64,000 nucleotides of DNA, from the NCBI RefSeq assembly GCF_020829665.1, contig NZ_JAIVFT010000023.1, forward strand, positions 50,836 to 114,835. Reading direction: 5' to 3'. Under the pieces are notes generated by a model. The model saw nothing but the letters and a program-made list of their open reading frames with translations, did no database searches and was not told where the DNA came from. This DNA comes from Nostoc sp. CHAB 5824. Its GTDB lineage: Bacteria > Cyanobacteriota > Cyanobacteriia > Cyanobacteriales > Nostocaceae. This document shows positions 1-9,824 of this stretch, piece by piece (position 1 is the stretch's first letter; each line of letters opens with the position of its first letter). The position numbers were made by a program, and so were the translations under genes.

Positions 1-1
1 A

Positions 2-577
2 TCTCTAGCCCGTAATTTAGCGTTGGTAAGCTTCGGCATTGTCTTTTACGTTCTGTCTTTTCGTTGGGTCTGGGAATCTCCAAATTATGGTTATAATCAG
101 CCAACGAATGTGACAAACTTGTTTGAGTCTCTGCCGATTATCGATTTGGGGATTCTCAGCGGCTTGGCGGTATTGCAATGGTTGTTTCTACTGCGTCAAA
201 GAAATAACCCTCCGCGCCGCGAAGTTATTTTCACGACTGCTGTCATTAGTACCTTTCTTGCCTTTATTGCCATAGTACCTTTTTGGCATCAAACTATCAG
301 CCGGGTTGATGAACTTGGTGTTTTTATTTTCAATGTACTTCTAGCAACATTAGCCTGGGGACTAATTCAAGAAGGATTGAAATTAAGCAACAGAAGTTCC
401 TTTTGGGGCGGGATGCTGTTATTAACACTGCAAATTATCAGTCGCGTGCAAGAGTACGATACTGATTTACTTTTCAAATCCCTAGTCTTTGTCTTGTGCG
501 GTTCTGCTTTAATTAGCGCTGGACTCTGGTTTGAACGCCGCCTACCTGGTGGCTCTAACTCTGCAAGTCAAAAGTAG
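2..577 (+). CDS. DUF2157-like multi-pass membrane protein, 3' part
   Basis: The frame is open to the left edge of the window (codons for SLARNLAL precede the first possible start), so this is the C-terminal ~191 residues of a longer gene. About five hydrophobic segments are visible (for example around LGILSGLAVLQWLFLL and the IAIVPFW region), separated by short charged loops, so it is an inner-membrane protein. The following gene encodes a GDYXXLXY-type protein, and in cyanobacteria that family commonly sits beside a DUF2157 membrane protein. The family name rests mainly on this neighbour and the membrane pattern, and the biochemical role is unknown. The stop is TAG at 575-577. Confidence 0.6.
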   Translation, partial: SLARNLALVSFGIVFYVLSFRWVWESPNYGYNQPTNVTNLFESLPIIDLGILSGLAVLQWLFLLRQRNNPPRREVIFTTAVISTFLAFIAIVPFWHQTISRVDELGVFIFNVLLATLAWGLIQEGLKLSNRSSFWGGMLLLTLQIISRVQEYDTDLLFKSLVFVLCGSALISAGLWFERRLPGGSNSASQK

Positions 578-580
578 TGC

Positions 581-600
581 GAATTCAGAATTCTGAATTC
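581..600. repeat. 20-bp perfect palindrome between the first two genes
   Basis: The 20 bases built from GAATTC, AGAATTCT and GAATTC are identical to their own reverse complement. They sit directly after the stop of the membrane gene. No T-run follows, so it is not an obvious terminator; it resembles the short palindromes scattered through Nostoc intergenic regions. Confidence 0.7.
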
Positions 601-710
601 TGCTCATCATCAAAATCTCTGTGCGTCAAAGTTTTTAAAATTTCTCTGCGTCAGTCCTAATCTCGTTACTTTTGACCTCCTCAATACCTCTGCTTTTTAG
701 GACTACGCTC

Positions 711-1421
711 ATGACTAATAGTTCTTCTGAATCTAAAAATAAACCCTTGTCTCCCGAAGCCGAATTTTCTAGTAAGGTGACTTTTCGGGATTACTTGATT
801 GCTAGTGAACAAAAATCGAATAAGTCTTTACCTTTTTGGCGGTTACTAGCTCCCCTGGCGCTACAAACAGGGCTAATTATGGCAGTACCAGCCCAAGCGC
901 TTTATACAGATGTGACAGGTAAGACTGTGATTTTGCAAACCGTACCTGTAGACCCTAACAATGTGCTGCAAGGTAACACCCTAGCGTTAGATTACAACAT
1001 ATCCCGTACCGCAAATTTGAGCAGATTACCTGGTTGGCAAACATTAGTCAGCAAAGGTCGTGGAAGTGGCAGAAGATTGCCTGAAGGAACCAACGTCTAC
1101 GTGATTTTGCAAGAGCAATTATCCTCTGGTCGCGGTGTTCCTAGAGCTTGGAGACCGTTACGAGTAAGTAGCGATCGCCCCACAACTCTAAGGGCTAATC
1201 AGGTAGCCTTAAAAGGTATTTATGAAGATGGCTCTGTTAATTACGGTTTAGAAACGTATTACATCCCAGAAAACCAACGGCGGCAGATTAGGAATGACTT
1301 ACAAGCCCAACGCGCTCGCAGAGGACAGCTACCACCCATTGTGGTAAAAGCGAAAGTTGATCCACAGGGTAAAGCAGTGCCAGTTAGTATGTGGGTGCGC
1401 GATCGCAACTATCGCTTTTAA
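711..1421 (+). CDS. GDYXXLXY-type protein, membrane anchored (236 aa)
   Basis: The start ATG at 711 has AGGA at 699-702 at good spacing; an in-frame TTG at 672 lacks such a site. A hydrophobic anchor (LLAPLALQTGLIMAVP) lies near residues 43-58, followed by an exported domain. After VDPNNVLQ comes GNTLALDY, which matches the GDYXXLXY signature at the G, L and final Y but has N-T in place of D-Y. This family usually pairs with a DUF2157 membrane protein, which fits the upstream gene; the two are probably co-transcribed across a ~130 bp gap. The function is unknown, and an envelope role is only an inference. Confidence 0.65.
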   Translation: MTNSSSESKNKPLSPEAEFSSKVTFRDYLIASEQKSNKSLPFWRLLAPLALQTGLIMAVPAQALYTDVTGKTVILQTVPVDPNNVLQGNTLALDYNISRTANLSRLPGWQTLVSKGRGSGRRLPEGTNVYVILQEQLSSGRGVPRAWRPLRVSSDRPTTLRANQVALKGIYEDGSVNYGLETYYIPENQRRQIRNDLQAQRARRGQLPPIVVKAKVDPQGKAVPVSMWVRDRNYRF

Positions 1422-1465
1422 GCTGGTAGGCAAAGCGTGTAAATATGCAAGCTTTGTCTCTAAAG

Positions 1466-1500
1466 TTCTGAGCGCTGACTTCCGGCGCTCAGAATTTTCT
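1466..1500 (+). terminator. Rho-independent terminator
   Basis: A perfect 10-bp stem, TTCTGAGCGC (1466-1475) and GCGCTCAGAA (1485-1494), encloses a 9-base loop and is followed by TTTTCT. It lies 45 bases after the stop of the GDYXXLXY gene and would end that operon. Confidence 0.8.
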
Positions 1501-2106
1501 GTTTGTCATTTGTATTTACAAATGACAAGTAAAGAAGTTGATTTTTATATTTGAAGCTGAGTTAACACTCTTAGTATTGAGTTAACTCTAAGTTACGGTT
1601 GCACTTCAAGAACTGTCAACTTGTTATGTACAATCACCTGAGCCGAGGGTTACAAAGCATCCAGAATTTGATAACCCGCAAATTGGGTTATTACGCGAAT
1701 GGTGAGATGAAAATATAAAGGATAGATAAAAAACAGTACTCTTATATACATTTTTCAGCAAAAAACATGAAGATTATGCAAAGATTGGTATAAAATTATA
1801 TAAATCTAAGTAAATTTCCGCTATGTAAGTACTATCAGTTTCTAAGCTGCTTACTCTTTTCAAGTGTCGAATAACACATTATTTTTTGTCATTAGCATCC
1901 ACAGAGGTCGTTGGGATCGCGACAAAGAATTTGTTAATCAATACTTGTCAAGTCTGAAACTTTCTAGTTCTGACTCTATGAAGTTCCGATCGAAGAAAGC
2001 CCGGTCTTAGAGTTCTCTGTGAATTCTGGCTTAAAGAATTCTTATTCAAAGAGCAAAACTGTCAGGGGTTAAAACTCTATCACACTCAATTGAGGAAAGT
2101 TATATT
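1501..2106. other. Intergenic region, no gene seen
   Basis: It is AT-rich with no credible reading frame. Two GAGTTAAC words occur close together near 1559-1590. A stretch around 1985-2050 contains partly complementary words (GAATTCT/AGAATTC). The 3' end carries GAGGAAAG at 2092-2099, which serves as the ribosome binding site for the next gene. Leader or promoter elements of the RTX-like gene are probably here, but none could be defined. Confidence 0.5.
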
Positions 2107-3453
2107 ATGTCCAGACTAATTGTTTCTTTGCCCCCATTCTTAGGCACTTCTGGTTCCGATCTAGTGGTGGGTCAAGAGGATAATGCATTCCCAGCAATTG
2201 GAATTGAGGTTCTAAAAAACGGAGTCATCGATACTAGAGGAGGTAACGACACTATCAAGGGTAGTGCCACTGGTGGCGACGCAGATTTCTCGGACGCAGG
2301 CACTGGCACAGGCATTGCTAACAGTGGCATCATCAATGCAGGGAAAGGAGATGATACTATCTCTGGCACAGGCACTGGCGGTTTCGACAATCTCGGCTCT
2401 GCACCTGGTATAGGTATCTCTAACACTCAAGGCGGCTACATTAATGGAGGAGACGGAAAAGATTTGATCTCCGGGACCGGAAACAGAGGCGGCGATTTTG
2501 TAAGAGGCTTTGCTAAAGGCATCAATAATACTCAGGATAGCCGCATTGATGGAGCAAAAGGGGACGACTCTATCTTTGGAACTGGAAATGGACAATCTGG
2601 AGTTGCTGGTATAGGAATCTTCAACACTGGTGGCAGCGATATTAATGGAGGAGAAGGGAAGGATTCCATCAAGGGAACTGGAACTGGTAGTTTTTTTGGA
2701 GGAGATGGTACAGGGATCTTCAACAGTGATGGTAGCGTTATTAGTGGAGGTCTTGGAAACGATTCTATTACTGGTATCGGCAAGGGCGGTAACGCGTTAG
2801 CATCGCCCGATAGGCTTAATACCCCTTCAGGTAACGGTATAGGCATCTCTAACAGTAAGGGTAGCACGATCAGTGGAGGGCAGGGAAACGACTTAATCTC
2901 TGGCACAGGCACCGGCGGTGGAGGGGACAATGGCCCTTTTGGGAATTATGAACCTGGTGTAGGTACAGGCATTGTTAACAGTGGCAGCATCAGTTTAGGC
3001 GATGGCAACGATACCCTTGTCGGTACTGGCATTAGTAAAGGCATAGGTATTGTTAATACTAATGGCATCATCTGTGGAGGGGCAGGAGATGATAGCCTTA
3101 CTGGGTATGGTGCCAAAATTGGCATCCAAGGTGGCACAATTGATGGCGGAAACGGTAACGATTACTTCAAAGCCCGTCGAATTGATGATAGCAGTAATGC
3201 CGTTTCAGACCAAGGGGGCGCTATTGCCGATGTCGTGATTAAGGGTGGATCTGGAGCCGACACATTTGATGTTGGTTACGGTAATGCCACAATCAATGGT
3301 GGTTCGGGATGGGACAAACTAATTCTGCCTGATGTCAAAAGTGATTACACCATTCTAGGCAGCTCCAACAATTACACTATTAAACGTGATGATTTCACCC
3401 TTAATGTCTTGAATATTGAGAATATCGTCTTCTTTGGCGCTGCTCCCCAGTAA
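2107..3453 (+). CDS. RTX-like glycine/aspartate-rich repeat protein (448 aa)
   Basis: The protein is built from about ten degenerate repeats of roughly 27-45 residues. Each has a GGxGxDxIxGTGTGG-type nonapeptide core followed by GIGIxNSxGSxIxGG. The GGxGxD cores are those of calcium-binding beta-roll (RTX/hemolysin-type) repeats. The last ~75 residues (from GGSGADTFD through Y-T-I-L and I-K-R-D to NIENIVFFG) resemble the C-terminal segment that follows RTX repeats in cyanobacterial type I secretion substrates. No Sec signal peptide is visible, consistent with type I export. GAGGAAAG precedes the ATG. No T1SS exporter is nearby. It may be a surface or matrix protein; the substrate and role are unknown. 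Confidence 0.7.
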   Translation: MSRLIVSLPPFLGTSGSDLVVGQEDNAFPAIGIEVLKNGVIDTRGGNDTIKGSATGGDADFSDAGTGTGIANSGIINAGKGDDTISGTGTGGFDNLGSAPGIGISNTQGGYINGGDGKDLISGTGNRGGDFVRGFAKGINNTQDSRIDGAKGDDSIFGTGNGQSGVAGIGIFNTGGSDINGGEGKDSIKGTGTGSFFGGDGTGIFNSDGSVISGGLGNDSITGIGKGGNALASPDRLNTPSGNGIGISNSKGSTISGGQGNDLISGTGTGGGGDNGPFGNYEPGVGTGIVNSGSISLGDGNDTLVGTGISKGIGIVNTNGIICGGAGDDSLTGYGAKIGIQGGTIDGGNGNDYFKARRIDDSSNAVSDQGGAIADVVIKGGSGADTFDVGYGNATINGGSGWDKLILPDVKSDYTILGSSNNYTIKRDDFTLNVLNIENIVFFGAAPQ

Positions 3454-3658
3454 ACTGTGTTTGGGATTCCTCATCAGTAGACTATGCTTTGGGTTCCTGA
3501 TGGGATGAGGGAGAGGCGTATACCCTTTCCTTTCTTTTTTAATTGGCGATCGCTTCAATTCTTAGATGCAAAGCCTAACCTGTTCAGATCGTTTTAAGCT
3601 ACTATCTAGCAAGAATAGAGACAAATCTTGTAGATGGCAAGACTGGATAGTTGAACCC

Positions 3659-5035
3659 ATGAAAATCCAAAAAAAACAATTACAAAACCAAGATATTCTG
3701 ACTCAAAATCAACTCCCTTTACCTCCCGGAAGCTTAGGCTTACCTTTGATTGGGGAGACAATTAGCTTTTTGCGTGACCCTAATTTTGCTACCAAACGAC
3801 AACAGAAGTACGGCAACATTTTTAAAACTAATCTATTTGGCTCGCCAACTATTATGATATTGGGAGCAGAAGCTAATCGTTATTTATTTAGCCAAGAAAG
3901 CCAGAATTTTGTAATTAAATGGCCAGAAAGCGTTGCAACATTACTCGGCTCTGCTTCTTTATCAATGCAAACAGGAAGCATCCATCAAAAAAGGCGCAAA
4001 ATATTATCACAAGCATTTCAACCGAGAGCTTTAGCAAGTTATCTACCAGCAATGGAAGAAATTAGCGATCGCTACTTCAAAAAATGGGAAAAATTGAATC
4101 AATTTACTTGGTATCCTGAGCTAAGACAATATACTTTTGATATAGCTTGTAAATTATTAGTAGGAACAGACGTTACCAATGATACTCATTTTATTGAAGT
4201 ATTTGAAGAATGGTGTGCCGGATTATTTACTCTCCCTATTCAGTTACCTTGGACGAAATTTGGTAAAGCATTAAAATGCCGAGAAAAGTTATTAGCAAAA
4301 ATCGAAGAGATTATTTTACAGCGTCAGAAACAAGGAAATAATCATCAAGATGCTTTAGGTTTATTGCTAGATTCCAAAGATGAAGATGGTAATAGTTTAA
4401 GTATAGAAGAATTAAAAGACCAAATTCTGACTTTACTATTTGCTGGGCATGAAACCTTAACTTCTGCACTATCTTCTCTATGTTTGCTGTTAGCGCAAAA
4501 TCCAGAAATTTTAGCAGCCGCTAAAAGAGAACAACAACAAATAAGTTGTGCAGGTGGGCTAAAATCTGAACATCTCAAACAAATGACTTACCTAGACCAA
4601 ATACTCAAGGAAGTTTTGCGAATTATTCCTCCAGTTGGTGGCGGTTTTCGTTCAGTTATCCAAACTTGTGAGTTTAATGGGTATCATATTCCCCAAGGTT
4701 GGTCTTTATTGTATCAGATAGGTAAAACCCATCAAGATCAGAGTATATATAAAAATCCCAAAAATTTTGAACCGCAAAGGTTTGGTATAGATAGGGCTGA
4801 GGATCAATCTAAACCTTTTGGTTACGTTCCTTTTGGGGGTGGGATCAGAGAATGTTTAGGTAAGGAATTTGCTAAATTAGAGATGAAAATATTTGCTGCT
4901 TTGCTATTGCGTGGTTATGAATGGGAACTTGTACCAGGGCAAGATTTGGATTTAGTAATGATACCCACACCCCGACCCCGTGATGCTTTAAAGGTAGTTT
5001 TCCATTCCATACAGGGGGTAAAAGACTCAGGTTAA
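3659..5035 (+). CDS. Cytochrome P450, CYP120-like (458 aa)
   Basis: This is a heme-thiolate monooxygenase. Visible motifs are the proline-rich N-terminus (LPPGSLGLPLIGET), the I-helix oxygen-binding LLFAGHETLTSAL, the K-helix E-x-x-R in LKEVLRII, and the heme loop PFGGGIRECLG with the ligand Cys at residue 399. Spacing and the N-terminal style resemble CYP120/CYP26-type enzymes; Synechocystis CYP120A1 oxidises retinoids. There is no membrane anchor, so it is probably soluble. An in-frame ATG at 3566 would add 31 residues upstream, but neither start has a convincing ribosome binding site; 3659 was chosen because the family domain starts soon after. The physiological substrate cannot be read from the sequence. 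Confidence 0.85.
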   Translation: MKIQKKQLQNQDILTQNQLPLPPGSLGLPLIGETISFLRDPNFATKRQQKYGNIFKTNLFGSPTIMILGAEANRYLFSQESQNFVIKWPESVATLLGSASLSMQTGSIHQKRRKILSQAFQPRALASYLPAMEEISDRYFKKWEKLNQFTWYPELRQYTFDIACKLLVGTDVTNDTHFIEVFEEWCAGLFTLPIQLPWTKFGKALKCREKLLAKIEEIILQRQKQGNNHQDALGLLLDSKDEDGNSLSIEELKDQILTLLFAGHETLTSALSSLCLLLAQNPEILAAAKREQQQISCAGGLKSEHLKQMTYLDQILKEVLRIIPPVGGGFRSVIQTCEFNGYHIPQGWSLLYQIGKTHQDQSIYKNPKNFEPQRFGIDRAEDQSKPFGYVPFGGGIRECLGKEFAKLEMKIFAALLLRGYEWELVPGQDLDLVMIPTPRPRDALKVVFHSIQGVKDSG

Positions 5036-5089
5036 AAAAGACCCTATTTTCTAAACCTATCGAGCCAGAAGATTTGCTTTGGGTAATCA

Positions 5090-5176
5090 CTTCGCAAAGC
5101 GCTGCGTAAGCGTACCACTTCGTGGAAGCAAGCTACGCGTAGCGTCTCGTAGAGAAGCTCGTCGTAGACATCGCTG
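5090..5176. repeat. Composite of dispersed short palindromic repeats
   Basis: Back-to-back imperfect palindromes occur here: GCAAAGCGCTGCG, CCACTTCGTGG, GCTACGCGTAGC and a CGTAGACATCGC-type end. The last unit is the reverse complement of part of the 29-bp repeat found at 24533, 24580 and 52365. There is no reading frame of interest. This is typical Nostoc repeat debris in front of the sensor-kinase gene. Confidence 0.7.
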
Positions 5177-5262
5177 GACTGGTCAAGCACCCTTGAAGCG
5201 GATAATATATATCATTCCCGTTGTCCTTCCAGCCTTCTACTCGCCCCCTCAGCTCAAAGTCC

Positions 5263-8200
5263 ATGACTGAAACTCCCCCTAAACCCATTGCAACAACCAC
5301 TCCTTTACCTGCAAATGAGATAGAACGCTTAGAGGCACTGCGGCAATACAATATTCTCGACACCCCAGCAGAACCTGCCTTTGATCGCATCACCTCCTTG
5401 GCAGCACGCTTATTTAATATGCCGATCGCGCTGGTTTCTCTAGTCGATGAATCGAGAGGCTGGTTTAAATCTGCCTATGGTTTTGATCTGCGGGAAGTAC
5501 AGAGAGATGCAACTATTTGTAGCTTGGCGTTATTATCCGATGAAGTTTTAGTTATTCCCGACACCAGGCAAGACAATCGCCTTGTCTGTAATCCATTTGT
5601 ACAAAATGAACCAGGTCTGCGGTTCTATGCAGGTGCCCCTTTGCTGACCCAAGATGGCTTTAACTTAGGCACTCTTTGTTTGTTAGATACACAACCCCAC
5701 GATCCCTTAACCGATGAGCAAAAAGACATCCTGGCGAATCTTGCCGCAATGGTGATGGATGAACTAGAACTACGACTGGCAGCCCGTAAAATTGCTCAAA
5801 TCGATGCAGCCTTAGTAGAAGTGACTCAGGGTGTTTCTGTTGTAACGGGTGAAGCATTTTTCTTGGCTTTGGTGCAACATTTGAGCAAAGTGCTGGGGAT
5901 TGATTACATTTATATTGGTTTAGTGAGCGGAGATAACCAGGAAGGAATCCAGACGATCGCCGCCTGCGCTAAGGGGCAAATTATCGACAACTTTACATAT
6001 CTGCTGCGTGATACCCCCTGTCAGGAAGTACTCCAGAAACGAAAATTGTGCTGCTATCCCCATCGAGTCCAAACCTTGTTTCCCAACGCGCCTCTTTTAG
6101 AACCTTTAAAGGTGGAAAGCTATGTAGCAGTTCCATTTTTTGACACAACGGGCGTACCCCTTGGGCTACTGGGCGTGATGGATGGCAAGGCTTTGACAAA
6201 TGTTCAGCTTGCAGAATCACTATTGACTATCTTTGCCCTACGCATCGCCACCGAACTGGAGCGACAGCAAACAGAAGCAGCACGGCAACAAGACCAGTAT
6301 GAGTTGGAGCGTTTAGTTGAACAACGAACGGCCGAATTATCTCAAGCCAACGAATTACTCCAATTGGAAATTGCGGAGCGCCAGCTTGCCGAAGCAGCTC
6401 TGGAAAAAGAACAGGAGTTACTCAGAGTGCTACTTGATAATGTGCAGGCAGGAATAGTTGCGTGTAATGCCGAGGGGGTTTTAACCCTATTTAATCGAGC
6501 CGCACGAGAATTTCATGGCTTGCCGGAGCAACCACTGCCACCCGATCGCTGGGCAGAGTACTATGACCTGTATTTGCCTGATGGCAAAAAGCGGATGCCC
6601 AAAAACGAGATCCCGCTATTTCAAGCGTTACAGGGACAGACGGTTGAGAATGTTGAAATGGTGATTGCGCCCAAGCAGAGAAGGGCAAAGACCCTGCTTG
6701 CCAGTGGACAGGCGATCGCCGATAGCCAGGGCAAAAAACAGGGGGCAGTCGTCGTGATGCATGACATTACCGAACGCAAACTTGCCGAAGCCGAATTACT
6801 GATTTCCGATGTTGCCTTGCAGCAAATGCCCGATGCCATTTTGTTAACAGATTTGGAGGGCAAGATTCAACGCTGGCTGGGCAATGCGGAGCAAATTTTT
6901 GGCTATACTGCCGCAGAGGCGATCGGCAGACCCGTTAACTTTCTTCATCACCCGGATATTAAACCGACGATGACGGCTGGAATTATTCAGTCTATTCAGA
7001 CAACAGGAGAGTTTTGTGGTGAAATTCCTTGTCTGCGAAAAGATGGCTTGCCAGTGCCGATTGAGACAACAGCCAAACCCGTGTACGACAAAGCCGGGAA
7101 TCCCGTCTTTTTGATTAGTATCAACAGAGACATTGCCGACCGCAAACAGGCAGAAGTGGAACGCGCCCAATTGATGCGGCAGCAAATTCAAGAGCAAGCT
7201 GCACGTTTAGAAGCAGAAACTGACCAACGGCGCTCGGCATTTCTGGCAGAAGTCAGCACAGCCCTGGCAGCCTCCCTTGACTATGAAGAAACCTTGAACA
7301 GCGTTGCTAATTTAGTAGTGCCGTTCTTTGCAGATTGGTGCGCGATCGATCTGCTGCAAGAAAATCAATTCATTCATCGGGTTGCTGTTGCTCACCGCGA
7401 TGCAAAGAAAGTGGAATTTGGCTGGAAAATTCATCAGCAATATCCCAGACAAATCGACGCAATGGAGGGAGTGCCCAAGGTGCTGCGAACTGGGAAAACC
7501 GAAATGGCCGCTGAAATTCCAGATGTGGCATTGGTGACGGTGGCTCAAGACGCTGAACATCTGCGAATCTTGCGGGAACTGGGTTTAAAGTCTGGCATTA
7601 TCTCGCCGTTGATTGCCCGTGGACAAATTTTAGGGGCAATTTCCTTTGTTACGGCTGAATCTGATCGCCGTTATGATGAAGCAGACATGGCGTTGGCAGA
7701 AGACATTGCCCATCGAGCCGCGATCGCCATTGATAATGCCCGCCTCTACCGAGAAGCACAGCAATCTGCCGAGCGCATTACCCAGCTTCAGTCTGTAACG
7801 GCTGCTTTTTCCGAATCTTTAACTCCCCTCCAGGTCGCAGATGTAATTGTAGATCAAGGGATTGCCGCTCTGAGTGCTAACTTTGCCCTTGTTGCCTTAG
7901 TAGATGAGACTGGCACTGAACTCGAAGTCATTCGAGTCGTGGGCTGTGAACCCGACCAAATGAACGGTTGGCAGCGATTTTCCCTTAACGATCCTGTGCC
8001 TTTGGCAGAAGCCGTGCGAACCGGACAGCCCATTTGGGCAGAACCATCACAAACACGAGCAATCCGCTATCCGCACCTAACTGAACAGTATGAGCGGCAT
8101 CAATTTGATGCCTGGATTTCCATTCCCCTGATGATTGAAGGTCGAGCAGTTGGAGGCATGTCCTTTGGTTTCATCCAGGCGCAACAATTGGAGGGGGAGC

Positions 8201-9441
8201 AAGAAGTCTTTATCTTATCGCTGGCACAACAATGTGCCCAGGCGATCGCCCGTACCCGCCTGTATGAAGCAGAAAAAACCGCAAGAAGTGCAGCAGAAGC
8301 TGCCAACCGAGTCAAAGATGAATTCTTGGCGGTCTTGTCCCATGAGTTGCGAACGCCACTCAATCCGATTTTGGGTTGGTCTCAATTGCTTCGTGGTGGA
8401 AAATTAAATGCCGCAAAAACAGATTATGCCTTAGAAACAATTGAGCGCAACGCTAAACTGCAAACCCAACTGATTGAGGATCTTTTAGATGTCTCGCGCA
8501 TTTTGCAAGGTAAGCTCAACCTCAACAAAGTTCCGGTTAACCTGGCATTGACAATTCAATCGGCACTTGAAACCGTGCAGTTAGCAGCAGAAGCCAAATC
8601 GATTCAAATTCAAACTATGCTTGATCCAACAGTTGGGCAAGTGTTAGGAGATTGTACCCATCTTCAGCAAGTTATATGGAATCTACTTTCTAATGCGGTC
8701 AAATTCACTCCAGAAGCTGGACAAGTCAATATTGCTTTAGAGCGTGTTGGTTCGCAAGCTCAAATCCAAGTCAGCGACACAGGCATTGGCATTCATCCAA
8801 ATTTTTTACCCCATGTGTTTGAATATTTCCGTCAAGCAGACAGCACAACTACGCGCAAGTTTGGCGGATTAGGGTTAGGGTTGGCAATTGTTCGTCATTT
8901 GGTTGAACTACATGGAGGAACCGTGCAAGTAGATAGTCCAGGAGAAGGGCAGGGTGCTACATTTACGGTCAAATTGCCATTGATGAAGGCAGATCAAACA
9001 AAACAGAAAAATCAAAGCATTCCCTCGCCACCAGCTCTTGACACCACTCCCCTTGCAGATACGCGGATTTTGCTTGTCGATGACGATGCAGATACACGGG
9101 ATTTGATTGCGTTCATCTTAGAGCAAAGCGGTGCGATCGTCACTTCTGTCTCCAGGGCAACTGAAGCACTGCAAGTCTTTAGGCAGACAAAATTTGATTT
9201 ATTGATCAGTGACATTGGAATGCCTGACATGGATGGCTATATGCTGATGCAACAAATCCGAACAATGCCAACAGAGCTTGGTGGAAAAGTCAGGGCAATT
9301 GCCCTTTCGGCTTATGCTGGAGAAATTAATCAGCACAAAGCACTTGCGGCTGGGTTTCAACAGCACATATCTAAACCTGTAGACCCAGAGAAATTGGTAA
9401 AAGCAATTATGACCTGGCTGACCCCAAGCCATGCGTCATAA
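5263..9441 (+). CDS. Hybrid sensor histidine kinase, GAF/PAS-rich (1392 aa)
   Basis: Domains in order: GAF (~20-170, beginning LEALRQYNILDTPAEPAFDR), second GAF (~180-340), a coiled-coil linker (~345-385), PAS (~390-510), PAS (~515-630), third GAF (~650-830), fourth GAF (~835-1000), HisKA with the phospho-acceptor His1027 in SHELRTP, HATPase_c with N box (NLLSNAVKFTPE), DTGIG and GLGLGL motifs, then a C-terminal REC domain with phospho-acceptor Asp1317 (LLISDIGMPD). No membrane segment is seen, so it is a soluble sensor. The GAF domains lack an obvious bilin-binding Cys-His motif, so the ligand is unknown. ATG 5263 was chosen over an in-frame TTG at 5221. No separate response regulator is adjacent. 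MITE copy A starts 3 bases after the stop. Confidence 0.92.
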   Translation: MTETPPKPIATTTPLPANEIERLEALRQYNILDTPAEPAFDRITSLAARLFNMPIALVSLVDESRGWFKSAYGFDLREVQRDATICSLALLSDEVLVIPDTRQDNRLVCNPFVQNEPGLRFYAGAPLLTQDGFNLGTLCLLDTQPHDPLTDEQKDILANLAAMVMDELELRLAARKIAQIDAALVEVTQGVSVVTGEAFFLALVQHLSKVLGIDYIYIGLVSGDNQEGIQTIAACAKGQIIDNFTYLLRDTPCQEVLQKRKLCCYPHRVQTLFPNAPLLEPLKVESYVAVPFFDTTGVPLGLLGVMDGKALTNVQLAESLLTIFALRIATELERQQTEAARQQDQYELERLVEQRTAELSQANELLQLEIAERQLAEAALEKEQELLRVLLDNVQAGIVACNAEGVLTLFNRAAREFHGLPEQPLPPDRWAEYYDLYLPDGKKRMPKNEIPLFQALQGQTVENVEMVIAPKQRRAKTLLASGQAIADSQGKKQGAVVVMHDITERKLAEAELLISDVALQQMPDAILLTDLEGKIQRWLGNAEQIFGYTAAEAIGRPVNFLHHPDIKPTMTAGIIQSIQTTGEFCGEIPCLRKDGLPVPIETTAKPVYDKAGNPVFLISINRDIADRKQAEVERAQLMRQQIQEQAARLEAETDQRRSAFLAEVSTALAASLDYEETLNSVANLVVPFFADWCAIDLLQENQFIHRVAVAHRDAKKVEFGWKIHQQYPRQIDAMEGVPKVLRTGKTEMAAEIPDVALVTVAQDAEHLRILRELGLKSGIISPLIARGQILGAISFVTAESDRRYDEADMALAEDIAHRAAIAIDNARLYREAQQSAERITQLQSVTAAFSESLTPLQVADVIVDQGIAALSANFALVALVDETGTELEVIRVVGCEPDQMNGWQRFSLNDPVPLAEAVRTGQPIWAEPSQTRAIRYPHLTEQYERHQFDAWISIPLMIEGRAVGGMSFGFIQAQQLEGEQEVFILSLAQQCAQAIARTRLYEAEKTARSAAEAANRVKDEFLAVLSHELRTPLNPILGWSQLLRGGKLNAAKTDYALETIERNAKLQTQLIEDLLDVSRILQGKLNLNKVPVNLALTIQSALETVQLAAEAKSIQIQTMLDPTVGQVLGDCTHLQQVIWNLLSNAVKFTPEAGQVNIALERVGSQAQIQVSDTGIGIHPNFLPHVFEYFRQADSTTTRKFGGLGLGLAIVRHLVELHGGTVQVDSPGEGQGATFTVKLPLMKADQTKQKNQSIPSPPALDTTPLADTRILLVDDDADTRDLIAFILEQSGAIVTSVSRATEALQVFRQTKFDLLISDIGMPDMDGYMLMQQIRTMPTELGGKVRAIALSAYAGEINQHKALAAGFQQHISKPVDPEKLVKAIMTWLTPSHAS

Positions 9442-9444
9442 TAG

Positions 9445-9578
9445 TAAGCTATTACGCTTTTAAATTACACAGTCACTCATAAGGTTCGTTGACCGCTGAC
9501 GGTTAACTGTCAACTGTCAACTGTCAACAGTCAACAGCCAACACGAAAAGATGTGCAAGTTAAATGCGCGACAGCTTA
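9445..9578. mobile_element. MITE copy A (134 bp)
   Basis: The element begins TAAGCTATTACGC and ends GCGCGACAGCTTA; the ends are imperfect terminal inverted repeats (10 of 13 bases match, similarity continuing ~15 bases further in). The terminal TA is consistent with TA target-site duplication as in IS630/Tc1-mariner relatives. The middle holds heptanucleotide repeats of the TGTCAAC type, one or two more units than in copies B and C, which explains its greater length. It has no coding capacity. Confidence 0.75.
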
Positions 9579-9824
9579 GTATGCCAACCCAAAAATGCGT
9601 TTGTGAGGGCTGGGGAAAGGGGAAAGGGAAAAGGGTAAGGGATTTAAAACCTTTCCCCCTGCCCCTTATCCCCACTTCGTGGGACCCCACCTTACCCTTT
9701 AGCCCGCTTTCGTCACGAAAGCGAACTAGTAGCTCACTAAGATGCTGCTGTGACTGGATTTTGAAATTACATCCGGATTACACAGGTGCAAAGTAGTTTA
9801 TGTATAAAAAAGAGATTACTTTGC
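9579..9824. other. Intergenic region with purine/pyrimidine repeats
   Basis: A G/A-rich tract (GGGGAAAGGGGAAAGGG-like, ~9613-9640) is followed by a complementary C/T-rich tract (~9648-9672), giving a long imperfect hairpin. Two small palindromes follow (CCACTTCGTGG, GCTTTCGTCACGAAAGC). These are dispersed-repeat sequences, and the open frame across them is not judged to be a gene. Confidence 0.5.

Noticed and set aside
2172..3137. Several long minus-strand open frames under the RTX-like gene
   Set aside because: They are the mirror of Gly/Asp-rich repeats (Pro/Val/Leu-rich low complexity) and have no start context; the plus strand has a ribosome binding site and a family pattern.
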